From JBMORL01 sp049322335 (GTDB lineage: Bacteria > Bacteroidota > Bacteroidia > Flavobacteriales_D > UBA2798), in contig JBMORL010000126.1 in NCBI GenBank assembly GCA_049322335.1, positions 1-47,560 of the forward strand: a DNA stretch of 47,560 bases, given 5' to 3'. This document shows, in pieces, positions 15,315-24,236 of the stretch (positions are counted from its first letter, which is position 1; the number at the start of each line of letters is the position of its first letter). Below the pieces are notes generated by a model. That model made no database searches and was not told the origin of the DNA. It was given only the letters and a program-made list of their open reading frames with translations. Made by a program: the position numbers and the translations under genes.

Positions 15315-18300
15315 ATGAGAATTTTACTTACCGCCTTGCTTTTATTTTTGGGAGCACACATCTCAACAGCTACCCATTTGCTTGGCGGTGACATCACATG
15401 GACCTGTAACGGAACCGGTGATTATGTTTTCCAGTTACGCATCTACCGCGATTGTTCAGGGCCATCAGTAAATACAGCCGGGCAATCACTCCGCGTTTGG
15501 AATCATCCTACACTAACCTCCATACCGTTAGTTTTTGTTTCGCAGCGTGATATTTCCCCTTCCTGTACACCAGTAGCAGGCGGACCGGGAGCTATTGATT
15601 GCGCTTCGGGTAACGGAAATGCTGTGGAAGAATATCTTTTTACTTCTGCACCGGTAACCATTTCCGGAATTCCTCCCGCAGCCGGATGGGCCTTTACCTG
15701 GGATGCTTTTTCACGCCCCAATTGCGATAACCTGAATAATGCGAGCACTTACGGATTAACCCTTCGCTCGGTAATGTTCAGCAATGCGGGTCAAAACGGT
15801 TCGCCCTGTTATGATTCTTCACCACAATTTTCAGGAAGCCCTGTTTATATTGCCTGTAACGGAAGCCCGTTTACATTTGTGCAAAATGCTGCCGATCCCG
15901 ATCTTGATTCACTTGTTTTTGCATTTGATGTTCCGCTCGACCAGATTGCAGCAGGAGTGTATAATCCACCCGCATTTCCGGTTACAGTTCCATACAATGC
16001 CGGTTATGCTTTCAATAACCCCACCCCTGATGCTTCATTCAATGCAGGAAATATTGCATCCGTGATGAACGCCCAGTCGGGAGATATGGATTTTACTTCC
16101 TTTACCAATGGAACATTCATAGTGGTTATCCGCATTGAGTCGTGGCGTAACGGAATAAAAATCTCAGAAGTCTACCGCGAATTATTGCTTGCCGTTCAAA
16201 ACTGCGGAGTGAATAATGCCCCGGTAGTAACTCCTCCTTTTGCAGCGGGCACTTCCTACAACGCTACTTTTTATGCAGGAGAACTCATCAACTTTACTAT
16301 CAGCAGCAACGATAATGATACATTACAGGACGGATCTCCACAAAGTAATACGGTAGAAGCACAGGGCAACCAGTTTGGCGCAGGATTCAGCAATCCCGCT
16401 GCCGGATGTCTGAATGCTCCCTGTGCGGTATTAAACCCGGTTAGTCCCGCCACTAATGTGCAAGGCGTTAGTACCGACTTCAACTGGCAATCCGATTGTG
16501 CTCATTTGCCATCAGGAAACAGTCCTACCACTTACCTTTTCAATTTTAAATTCTCTGATGACTTCTGCAGTGTTCCCGGAATTACCTCCAAAACCGTTTC
16601 TATCACTTTACTTCCTCCACCCGCGGTAGCTGCTCCTGTATTAAAGTGTGCCGATGTAGCGCTTAACGGTGATGTAACTCTTTCATGGATCTCTTCCACC
16701 GATCCCTATAATAGTTTTGTTCAATATGAAATTTACAACAACGGAACGCTTATCGGTTCGCTGAACAATATCAACCAGAATAATTTTACTCACGTGGGTG
16801 CCGATGCACAAAACGGGATACAATCGTATAGCATTGTTACCCGTTCGGGATGTAATGCCGACCAGCTTACTTACAGCGATACGCTTTCCACAATGTTTCT
16901 CACTGTTGGCAATCCCGGAAACGGAACCGCATTTTTGCAATGGAATGCCCTGTCTTCTCCGCAAATTCCAACTTCGGGATGGTATCAGTTGTTCATGGAA
17001 TATCCGGCAGGAACATGGACGATGATTGATTCTGTTCCCTACGGAACACTCAGCTATATCGATACAATTACCGTTTGCAGCGACACGATTAATTTTAAAA
17101 TTGAAGTAGCCGATGTATCAGGATGTGTGTCTACCTCTTCCATTGCGGGAGAAAATTTTCAGGATGTTATTTCACCTTATGAGCCTGAAATTATTAATGT
17201 GACTGTTGATACATTAACCGGGCTGGCGCAGATCAACTGGTTTCAGAATCCTTCACCCGATACGCAGGGATATATTGTTATACAAGACCTGGGAGGCGGA
17301 GTGTATGTGATACTGGATACCGTTTGGGGTATAACGAATACGAGCTATACGTACTTATTGTCCAATGCATCCTCCACCAGCGAAATGTTTGGAATTGCCG
17401 CATTTGACAGTTGCTGGAAAGGAAACCCGGCCGCACCCAATACCAGTGCGATGGGAACAGAACATAACACTATTTTTATTTCAGCCAATCTTAACATATG
17501 CAGCCAGGCAGTTACTCTTTCCTGGAACAACTACCAGGGATGGGCTAACGGAGTAAGCACATACGAACTTTATGTTTCAGAAAATGGCGGGGTGTATACA
17601 CTACTTAATTCTTCTGCCTCTGCAGGTTATGTTCACAGCAACGTCAACCGGTTATCTACCTATTGTTATGTGGTAAAAGCCATTGAAAACGGAACGGGAG
17701 TTACCTCACTTTCCAATAAAACCTGCATTTATATTAACCAGCCCCCTCAGCCGGCTTACGGTTATCTGCAAACTGCCACTGTAGAAAACAATGCAGTGGA
17801 GTTACGTTATCTGGCTGATCTTTCAGCTACTGTTTCGGGCTACCGTTTTGAACGGGCCGATGATGCAGCCGGGCCATATAACAGTGTTGGAACTTCAGCA
17901 GCTATGCCCAATCCGGTTACACTTACCGATGCTACTGCTCTTGTTAATTCCTATAGTTACTATTACCGTGTTGTTGTGGTTGACAGTTGCGGGGATGACG
18001 CACTTGTTTCGAATTACGGAAGAACAATACTACTTACTGTTACACCCAACAACGGTGCGTTGATAAATATCCTGCAATGGAATCATTATGACGGCTGGGA
18101 CGGGCCGATAACCGGTTATAATATATACAGAAGCGTGAATGGCGTTTTTGACCCTGCTCCTGTTGCCACGGTAGCCGGTACACAGCGCTACTACGAAGAT
18201 GATGTTTCTTCCCAGATGCAGGCCACCGGTGAGTTTTGTTATTATGTGGAAGCACTGGAAGGAACTAACTCCTATGGGATTAGTGAAGTAAGCCATTCAA

Positions 18301-18608
18301 ATATCGGTTGTGCGGTAATTGATCCGATTATCTGGGTACCGAATGCTTTTATCATCAACGGGGTGAACAATGTGTTTAAACCCGTAGCCAGTTATGTCGA
18401 CTTTAATGAATATGATCTGAAAATTTTCAACCGGTGGGGAGAAATGATTTTTCAAACCAGCGACATCAATACCGGCTGGGACGGATTACATAAAAGCAAA
18501 CAGGCCGGAGAAGGTGTTTATGTATGGCAGATTATTTTGAAAGACGGTGAAGGAAAAACCTATGAACAACGCGGAAGGGTTACGCTGCTGATTGGACCCA
18601 AACCATGA
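15315..18608 (+). CDS. T9SS type B cargo, large surface protein with FN3-like repeats
   Basis: From the ATG at 15315 the protein has 1097 residues; a TTG six bases earlier is less likely. The signal peptide is MRILLTALLLFLGAHISTAT. The N-terminal part (about 20-430) contains THLLGGDITWTC and several cysteines. It is followed by repeated fibronectin-III-like domains, recognisable by recurring motifs such as VTLSWISSTDPYN and VTLSWNNYQGW, and by the recurrence of GYNIYRS-like turns. The last 85 residues form the gliding-motility-type C-terminal domain: WVPNAFIINGVNNVFKP, LKIFNRWGEMIF, GWDG and GEGVYVWQI. This is the type B T9SS sorting signal, so the protein is exported across the outer membrane and held at or released from the surface. 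It is probably an adhesin or matrix protein. The stop overlaps the lipoprotein gene by 4 bases. Confidence 0.92.
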   Translation: MRILLTALLLFLGAHISTATHLLGGDITWTCNGTGDYVFQLRIYRDCSGPSVNTAGQSLRVWNHPTLTSIPLVFVSQRDISPSCTPVAGGPGAIDCASGNGNAVEEYLFTSAPVTISGIPPAAGWAFTWDAFSRPNCDNLNNASTYGLTLRSVMFSNAGQNGSPCYDSSPQFSGSPVYIACNGSPFTFVQNAADPDLDSLVFAFDVPLDQIAAGVYNPPAFPVTVPYNAGYAFNNPTPDASFNAGNIASVMNAQSGDMDFTSFTNGTFIVVIRIESWRNGIKISEVYRELLLAVQNCGVNNAPVVTPPFAAGTSYNATFYAGELINFTISSNDNDTLQDGSPQSNTVEAQGNQFGAGFSNPAAGCLNAPCAVLNPVSPATNVQGVSTDFNWQSDCAHLPSGNSPTTYLFNFKFSDDFCSVPGITSKTVSITLLPPPAVAAPVLKCADVALNGDVTLSWISSTDPYNSFVQYEIYNNGTLIGSLNNINQNNFTHVGADAQNGIQSYSIVTRSGCNADQLTYSDTLSTMFLTVGNPGNGTAFLQWNALSSPQIPTSGWYQLFMEYPAGTWTMIDSVPYGTLSYIDTITVCSDTINFKIEVADVSGCVSTSSIAGENFQDVISPYEPEIINVTVDTLTGLAQINWFQNPSPDTQGYIVIQDLGGGVYVILDTVWGITNTSYTYLLSNASSTSEMFGIAAFDSCWKGNPAAPNTSAMGTEHNTIFISANLNICSQAVTLSWNNYQGWANGVSTYELYVSENGGVYTLLNSSASAGYVHSNVNRLSTYCYVVKAIENGTGVTSLSNKTCIYINQPPQPAYGYLQTATVENNAVELRYLADLSATVSGYRFERADDAAGPYNSVGTSAAMPNPVTLTDATALVNSYSYYYRVVVVDSCGDDALVSNYGRTILLTVTPNNGALINILQWNHYDGWDGPITGYNIYRSVNGVFDPAPVATVAGTQRYYEDDVSSQMQATGEFCYYVEALEGTNSYGISEVSHSNIGCAVIDPIIWVPNAFIINGVNNVFKPVASYVDFNEYDLKIFNRWGEMIFQTSDINTGWDGLHKSKQAGEGVYVWQIILKDGEGKTYEQRGRVTLLIGPKP

Positions 18609-19261
18609 AAAAATATATATCCATATCGCTTTTCATTTTATTGGCTGTGGTTTTTTCCTGTAAAAAAAACAAGGACAACACTATTGTAATTGAAGGAACC
18701 GTTACGCTTGAAAACAGCGGAGGCCCGGCTTCGGGAGTTACTGTAAAGCTTCAATACCAGGAAGTAAACAACAATACTTTTTCTAACGTATACAGGACTG
18801 CCGCAACTGCTACCACCGATGCCAGCGGACGATACTCGATGAGTTTTGAAAATCCATCTGCCTTAAATTATAAGTGGGTGCTTTCTTCCGACTCTTATTT
18901 TGGGTTTGAAACATCGCAGGATCCTTCCTTAATCAGCGTATCAGAAACCAATACCAAAAATTTCACTATATCGCCAGTTGCTTATTTCAGCATGCGTATT
19001 AAAAATGATTTCATGACCAGCTCTACCGATAGCGTCACCTATCAGAACACTTCCGAAGCCTATGGTTGCAGCACCTGTTGCAATAATGCTATTTTTACCT
19101 ATACCGGGGCTGTTTTAGATACCACTTTTGTTTGTAAACGAAAGGGAGGGACCGAAATTAAATTCAGTTGGTTTGTTACCTTAGGCAGCACTACCATGCC
19201 CTACAGCGATTCGCTGACCTGTGTGCCATTTGATACCACTTTTTATACCATCACTTACTGA
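18605..19261 (+). CDS. Lipoprotein with carboxypeptidase-regulatory-like fold
   Basis: A 218-residue protein with a lipobox ending at C19 (LAVVFSC), so it is anchored in the outer membrane or inner leaflet. The domain after residue 27 begins IEGTVTLENSGGPASGVTV and continues YRTAATATTDASGRYSMSF, the pattern of carboxypeptidase-regulatory-like beta-sandwiches. CSTCC (about 155-160) and later cysteines may form disulphides. Function is unknown. Its ATG overlaps the stop of the 1097-residue T9SS protein (ATGA), so the two are translated together and may work together at the surface (inference). Confidence 0.8.
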   Translation: MKKYISISLFILLAVVFSCKKNKDNTIVIEGTVTLENSGGPASGVTVKLQYQEVNNNTFSNVYRTAATATTDASGRYSMSFENPSALNYKWVLSSDSYFGFETSQDPSLISVSETNTKNFTISPVAYFSMRIKNDFMTSSTDSVTYQNTSEAYGCSTCCNNAIFTYTGAVLDTTFVCKRKGGTEIKFSWFVTLGSTTMPYSDSLTCVPFDTTFYTITY

Positions 19262-19268
19262 ATTCTTA

Positions 19269-19276
19269 TATCTTTG
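19269..19276 (+). promoter_or_regulatory. TAnnTTTG -7 element, 5 bases before ATG
   Basis: TATCTTTG lies between the lipoprotein stop and the ATG at 19282. It allows independent transcription of the PD40 protein gene with little or no leader. Confidence 0.45.
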
Positions 19277-19281
19277 GTGTC

Positions 19282-21285
19282 ATGAAACATAAAACCGGGC
19301 TCCTGATAATTCTCCTGTTTTTGTCGGTTTTCCAGTGTATGGCCCAGGAAAAAAAGAAAAAATTCCTGAAAGACCCCAACGACAAACTTATTTTTGAAGA
19401 AGCGGAATTCTTCTTTGAAGAACAAAATTACCGTGTGGCGCTGGTGGAATACAAAAAACTGGAAAAAAATTTTCCCGATGAACAAATTCTTTTGTTCAGA
19501 ATTGCAGTTTGCGAACAATTTCAGTCGGATGGCATTGAGCGTTCTCTCGGATATTTTGATCGGTTGAAAAAAGAAAACTATGTGAAAGACCATGTAGAAT
19601 TTTATCATGGCAGGGCCCTTCATTTAAATTGCCGCTTTGATGAAGCTATTACCGAACTCACCAAATACTCTTCGGCAAAATATGCTGAAAAAAAGAAAAA
19701 AGACGAGGCACAACTGATCATTTCCTATTGCCAAAATGGAAAAGAACTGATGGCACAACCGCTGGAAGTAAAAATCAGCAATGTGGGTAAACCGATCAAT
19801 ACCGTTAATTCGGAATATGTGCCTGTTATTTCCACAGACGAATCTATTATGGCTTTTACCTACCGCGGAGAACAGTCAACGGGAGGATTGCAAAAACCCC
19901 TTTCAGCCAACAGCAACCGGGTGGGCGATTATTATGAAGATATTTTTTTCAGCGAGAAAGATTCTTTGGGCAACTGGACCGAACCGAAAAAAGTGGAAGG
20001 CGACATCAACACCAATGCCAACGATGCCTGTATAGCTATTTCGGGTGACGGGCAACGCATGTTCATGTTCAGAAGCGTGGAAGGCGACCCCGGAACCATT
20101 TATGAATGTAAGCTGAATGGAACTACCTGGAGTGAACCAAGAAAATTGTATGGAGAAATAAACAGCGCATGGTGGGAAGGAAGTATTTCTCTTTCAGCTG
20201 ATGGAAAAACTGCTTTTTTCTCGAGTGAGCGTCCCGGTGGAAAAGGCGGAAAAGATTTATATTCTTCCACCATGTTGCCGGATGGCTCATGGGGAAAAAT
20301 TAAAAATCTTGGAGATTCCATCAATACACCATTTGATGATGATGCTCCTTTTATCCATCCCAGCGGACAGTTTATTTTATTCAGCTCAAAAGGGCACAAA
20401 ACCATGGGTGGATATGATATTTTCCGTTCCAACCTGGTGAATGATTCAGCGTGGTCGTCTCCGAAAAATATCGGCTATCCTGTAAATACTCCCGGTGATG
20501 ATATTTATTATGTGATGAGTGGTGACGGAAAAATCGGTTATTATTCTTCGGGGAAAGCTGGCGGATTTGGTTTGCAGGATATCTATGCTACGATTCCGGG
20601 AAATTTCGGGGAAAAAATTAAGATGGTATTAGTAAAAGGAAATGTTACATTAAACGACAAACCGGTAGAAAGTGAAATTGTTGTCACCTATTCGAAAACG
20701 GCAGTGAATTTTGGCCAGTTCAACTCCAACTCTTCATCCGGAAAATACCTGGTTAATCTTCCTTCGGGAAAAGATTTTAATTTAACGTTTAAACTGGAAG
20801 GGTTTGTTCCACAGGTGAGAAACGTAACCACTACTACTATCGAAGATTTTTTTGAAACCACCATCGATGTACAGTTTTATACCGATGCATATCTTGCCAT
20901 GCTGCGCGCCAAACAGGATTCACTGCGTAATCTTGCTCCTGTAACTACAAATCTTACTCCCGTTAACCTAACGGGAAGCGAACTAATGCAGAAGTTTGGT
21001 GATTTTAAAGACCCCGATCTCCGATTTAAAGTACAGATTGGCGCCTATAACCTGCCGCAGAATTTCGATTACGCTTCCATTCTCAAATTGGGGAAAGTGG
21101 AAAAACAAAAACTCGATGACCAGATCACCCGTTTCACCATGGGCAACAATATGACACTGCGTGAAGCCTATGCCTTCCGCGATAAAGTAGTAGCAGCAGG
21201 AATTACCGATGCGTTTGTTACGGCCGTTTATAAAGGAAAACGATACCTTATCAAAGATTTGGTGGCGATGGGGGTGTTTAAGTGA
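19282..21285 (+). CDS. TPR-PD40 exported protein with SPOR-like C-terminus (PorE-like layout)
   Basis: A 667-residue exported protein with a signal peptide ending near residue 21 (CMAQ). Domains in order: helical TPR-like repeats (about 30-150); a PD40-type beta-propeller (about 170-440), seen in repeated blades such as ISLSADGKTAFFSSERPGG and YVMSGDGKIGYYSSGKAGG; and a carboxypeptidase-regulatory-like domain (about 445-520). A C-terminal segment follows (571-667) with FKVQIGAYN and LREAYAFRDKVVAAGITDAF, which look like a SPOR fold. The TPR-PD40-regulatory order resembles PorE, the T9SS component whose OmpA-like end binds peptidoglycan. Here a SPOR-like domain takes that place. It follows a T9SS cargo gene and may tie the secretion or motility apparatus to the cell wall (inference). 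Confidence 0.82.
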   Translation: MKHKTGLLIILLFLSVFQCMAQEKKKKFLKDPNDKLIFEEAEFFFEEQNYRVALVEYKKLEKNFPDEQILLFRIAVCEQFQSDGIERSLGYFDRLKKENYVKDHVEFYHGRALHLNCRFDEAITELTKYSSAKYAEKKKKDEAQLIISYCQNGKELMAQPLEVKISNVGKPINTVNSEYVPVISTDESIMAFTYRGEQSTGGLQKPLSANSNRVGDYYEDIFFSEKDSLGNWTEPKKVEGDINTNANDACIAISGDGQRMFMFRSVEGDPGTIYECKLNGTTWSEPRKLYGEINSAWWEGSISLSADGKTAFFSSERPGGKGGKDLYSSTMLPDGSWGKIKNLGDSINTPFDDDAPFIHPSGQFILFSSKGHKTMGGYDIFRSNLVNDSAWSSPKNIGYPVNTPGDDIYYVMSGDGKIGYYSSGKAGGFGLQDIYATIPGNFGEKIKMVLVKGNVTLNDKPVESEIVVTYSKTAVNFGQFNSNSSSGKYLVNLPSGKDFNLTFKLEGFVPQVRNVTTTTIEDFFETTIDVQFYTDAYLAMLRAKQDSLRNLAPVTTNLTPVNLTGSELMQKFGDFKDPDLRFKVQIGAYNLPQNFDYASILKLGKVEKQKLDDQITRFTMGNNMTLREAYAFRDKVVAAGITDAFVTAVYKGKRYLIKDLVAMGVFK

Positions 21286-21503
21286 TTCGGGATTCGAAAT
21301 TCAAATTAAAAGAATGACGAATGTTGAAGTAAAACGCGGGATGCAAAAGCCGGTTAATTGAGTCCAAAGAAGGAAATTCGGGCTATTCCTTAACTGTCTA
21401 TCCAGAATTATACGACAGGTGAACATCTGCGAATCCGAATGCTGTTCTACAATGTGTTTCCAATGACGCATTTCATTTATGTCCCCAACGTAAATAGTTT
21501 TAG

Positions 21504-21511
21504 TAATTTTG
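21504..21511 (+). promoter_or_regulatory. TAnnTTTG -7 element before the antiporter gene
   Basis: TAATTTTG ends 6 bases before the ATG at 21518. The rest of the 232-base gap (21286-21517) shows no gene or strong structure. Confidence 0.4.
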
Positions 21512-21517
21512 TGATAT

Positions 21518-22708
21518 ATGAATCATTTTTCTTATATCATTCTTTTCGCATCTGTTCTTGTGGTATTGAGTGTAATGGCCGGAAAATTTTTTTCACGGTA
21601 TGGGTTTTCAACACTACTCGTAACATTGGGAATAGGTATGTTGTTTGGCAATGGAGGAAAATACGATTTTGATTATAATTATCCTTCACTCACACTTCAT
21701 ATAAGTGAAATAGCATTATGTTTCATTATTTTTTCAGGGGGATTTGAAACGCAATGGAATAAGTTCAGACCCTTCCTGTTAAAAGGTATTGCTCTTGCTA
21801 CCAGTGGAGTATTACTTACGGCATTTGTATTGGGCATGGCTGTTCATTATCTCTTGAACTGGCCTTTTATGGAATCACTTCTGATCGGTGCCATCGTATC
21901 ATCTACCGATGCGGCAGCTGTTTTTTCCATATTGGAAAGCAGCAAACTGAAACTAAAAAATGGCATTAGTGAAACGCTTCAACTGGAATCAGGAACCAAT
22001 GACCCCATGGCCTATTTTCTTACTACCTGTATCTGTTCCGTTATTGTTGCTCCTGGCAGTATATCCTATACTGAAATGGCTATTGATTTTATACAATCCA
22101 TGTCTTTGGGATTTGTCAGCGGGTGGATAGTTGCTGTTGCTATACACTGGTTGATAGTGAAATCAAAATTAAAAAAGGGACAAAACCCGGTTATGCTTAT
22201 CTCTACAGTTCTTCTTCTATACTCGCTGAATAGCATTATTGGAGGAAGTGCCTTTCTGTCTGTTTACATTGCCGGTATTGTATTAGGAAATCGTGATTGG
22301 CCAAACCGCGTGTTGAATATTAATTTTTTTGAAGGTTTTTCATGGCTGATGGAAACCGTTTTATTTCTTATTCTTGGACTTCAGCTCTACTTGTATGAAC
22401 TGGATGAGATTTTAGCAGAAGGATTAATTATTTCTGCTCTTTTGATTTTCGTTGCCAGGCCTTTTGGCACTCACGGCTCGTTGCTTATGGTAAAAAAGTT
22501 TTCATGGAAAGATTCCGCCTTTATTTCGTGGGTTGGCCTGCGTGGTGCTACCCCGATAGTTTTTGCACTGATTCCGGTGGTACATCACATCCCTTCGGCC
22601 CATAAAATATTTAATATTTCATTTATCATTGTAATCACTTCCATCCTTTTCCAGGGGACATTTCTTCCAAAACTGGCAAAATGGCTCTCTCTGGAAAATA
22701 AATCCTAA
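21518..22708 (+). CDS. Cation:proton antiporter, CPA1 family (NhaP2/CvrA-like), short form
   Basis: A 396-residue integral membrane protein with about 12 hydrophobic segments. The ion-binding core is visible as VSSTDAAAVFSIL (about 126-138) and LESGTNDPMAYFL (about 151-163), and as WVGLRGATPIVFALI near residue 345; these are hallmarks of NhaP2/CvrA-type potassium or sodium/proton exchangers. Full-length NhaP2 proteins have about 570 residues with cytoplasmic RCK/TrkA-C regulatory domains. This protein stops right after the last membrane helix, so the ligand-gated regulatory part is absent. It exchanges a monovalent cation for protons across the inner membrane. Substrate preference cannot be read from the sequence. 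Confidence 0.9.
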   Translation: MNHFSYIILFASVLVVLSVMAGKFFSRYGFSTLLVTLGIGMLFGNGGKYDFDYNYPSLTLHISEIALCFIIFSGGFETQWNKFRPFLLKGIALATSGVLLTAFVLGMAVHYLLNWPFMESLLIGAIVSSTDAAAVFSILESSKLKLKNGISETLQLESGTNDPMAYFLTTCICSVIVAPGSISYTEMAIDFIQSMSLGFVSGWIVAVAIHWLIVKSKLKKGQNPVMLISTVLLLYSLNSIIGGSAFLSVYIAGIVLGNRDWPNRVLNINFFEGFSWLMETVLFLILGLQLYLYELDEILAEGLIISALLIFVARPFGTHGSLLMVKKFSWKDSAFISWVGLRGATPIVFALIPVVHHIPSAHKIFNISFIIVITSILFQGTFLPKLAKWLSLENKS

Positions 22709-22753
22709 ACGAAAAGTATCCTCTTTGGAAAATTGTGCTTACTAGGCGTTTGC

Positions 22754-22768
22754 TTAGTATTATACTAA
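22754..22768 (+). repeat. Short palindrome between convergent genes
   Basis: TTAGTA-TTA-TACTAA is a perfect inverted repeat in the 89-base gap between the antiporter and the minus-strand MmcQ gene. There is no GC-rich stem or U-run, so terminator function is weakly supported. Confidence 0.35.
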
Positions 22769-22797
22769 TTCGGTCGAAGACAGTCAATACATTCTTC

Positions 22798-23115
22798 TTA
22801 TTTCTTCCCTCCCACCGATCGTTCATATGCCACCTTCAGCGCATCTTTCAAAATCCGGTTATCTGCTTTCGACAACTCCACAAAGGTAGCTCCGCTTTTT
22901 CCCCATTTGTTGGGAACGGGATAGATAATATTTTTGTCGTACGCACAAAAAACCGACTGGTCTTCGGGAGAAAGCATCAGACAAACGCGCTTTCTTTTTT
23001 CGTCCATCGTGGCAAAAATCTTTTTGGTGCGGAAAGAAGTTAATTCAAAATGTGGTTTCTCTGTCGCTCCTTCCAGTGAAAGAGCCAGTTTGCGGAAAGC
23101 AGATGGAGTAAGCAT
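22798..23115 (-). CDS. MmcQ/YjbR family protein
   Basis: A 105-residue protein that matches MmcQ/YjbR in length and motif order. It has an N-terminal helix FRKLALSLEGATEKPHF, the strand KIFATMDEKRKRVCLMLSPED, the segment PNKWGKSGATFVEL, and the closing helix LKDALKVAYERSV. Family members have a CyaY-like fold and have been described as DNA-binding, but no cellular role is settled. It stands alone and convergent with the antiporter gene. The ATG at 23115 gives the complete family domain. Confidence 0.88.
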   Translation of the reverse strand: MLTPSAFRKLALSLEGATEKPHFELTSFRTKKIFATMDEKRKRVCLMLSPEDQSVFCAYDKNIIYPVPNKWGKSGATFVELSKADNRILKDALKVAYERSVGGKK

Positions 23116-23153
23116 GAAATGGATTTTTCATCCAATATAGAAAAATATTTTTC

Positions 23154-24116
23154 CTAAAACTTAAAACATCCCACCACCGATTCGCCTTTTTTGCAGCGTT
23201 TGTTCTTTTTTCCTTTTTTCTTCAGCGAATTTTTGGAAAAAACGGGTTTGTCCTGGCGATAGTTTTTGTTTCCTGTACGATAAGTAGTTTTATTTTTTTT
23301 CTTTTTGCTAATAGAAAAGTCCATCTCAGGTTTGCTCCACCCGATATTGATCTTTGGCATATTCAACACCAGTGGTTCTGCTGACACGGTTGTTATTTGC
23401 TGCATGTTAACATTCGGGTTCATTTGTATTTGCAGGGCCTGCACTTTTACCTGTTCCACATTCACGGGAGCTTTATTTATTTCCATATCCATTCCCCGGT
23501 ATTGTTGCTGCTGCACATTTTCTGCAATATTATCTGTATTGTTTTCTATTACGTTGTCCACCGGCCAGATATTCATCTGCACCTCATTATTAGTCACCAC
23601 ATTTTGTACAGGAATATTGGGATTCGTTTCAAAAATCACCTGCATACCGCCCCGATCGTTTTCAAAAACTGAATTTGCCACATTTTCCACCGGGTTGATA
23701 TTTCCCCTGTTTACGGGATTGGTGATATTCATATTTCCTCTATCAGTATTTACATTATTATTCAGGTTTTGTGCAGAACCTACAAGGTTGATATCATTTA
23801 CACGCCTGTAATTGGCCAGCATCTGTTCATTATTCACCTGTCGTTTTGGAGCCGTATTGTCATTCTCCGTCATGGAACGGTTTACCTCCACGTTAGTGCT
23901 TTCTGATTGTTCGGTGTAAAAATTCGAGGTATTTACCTGTCTTAAATTCCGGTTAAACTGCTGTTGAGTAACACTATTCGTGATGTTTCCGCGGTTGCGG
24001 TTTACATTTCCCCGATTGTTGCGGGTAACGGATTGCTGAACGTATTGAGTAAGGTTTTGAGCCGTTACACTGCCGGCCAGACAGGTAGTTACCACGATAA
24101 AAAAGTATTTGTTCAT
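23154..24116 (-). CDS. Asn-rich low-complexity exported protein
   Basis: A 320-residue protein with a signal peptide ending near residue 19 (GSVTA-Q). Residues 20-240 are strikingly rich in Asn, Gln, Val and Arg, with recurrent short motifs such as NRGN, NxxNR and VENV, and almost no Cys or Trp. The last 50 residues are strongly basic (SKKKKNKTTYR, KKKGKKNKRCKKGE) and contain two cysteines. I recognise no family. The composition suggests a disordered or fibre-forming extracellular protein, perhaps a matrix or pilus-like component, with a basic tail that could bind an anionic glycan or nucleic acid. All of this is inferred from composition. The gene is divergent from hpt and 38 bases downstream of the MmcQ start on the same strand. 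Confidence 0.72.
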   Translation of the reverse strand: MNKYFFIVVTTCLAGSVTAQNLTQYVQQSVTRNNRGNVNRNRGNITNSVTQQQFNRNLRQVNTSNFYTEQSESTNVEVNRSMTENDNTAPKRQVNNEQMLANYRRVNDINLVGSAQNLNNNVNTDRGNMNITNPVNRGNINPVENVANSVFENDRGGMQVIFETNPNIPVQNVVTNNEVQMNIWPVDNVIENNTDNIAENVQQQQYRGMDMEINKAPVNVEQVKVQALQIQMNPNVNMQQITTVSAEPLVLNMPKINIGWSKPEMDFSISKKKKNKTTYRTGNKNYRQDKPVFSKNSLKKKGKKNKRCKKGESVVGCFKF

Positions 24117-24220
24117 GCTTTGGTTTTTAGGTCTGTACAGCTCTAATAATGACAGGTTCAGTGCTTTGGTACTATTTTCATGTTAAAATTCCTTAAAAAG
24201 CCCCTTTAGAAATGATTTTG

Positions 24221-24228
24221 TAAATTTG
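24221..24228 (+). promoter_or_regulatory. TAnnTTTG -7 element of the hpt operon
   Basis: TAAATTTG ends 8 bases before the ATG at 24237. It is the only evident promoter for the seven-gene run to 29338. Confidence 0.5.
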
Positions 24229-24236
24229 CCGCCCGC

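Noticed and set aside
22754..22768. Terminator between antiporter and MmcQ genes
   Set aside because: The palindrome is AT-rich with a three-base loop and no U-run, so I list it only as a repeat.
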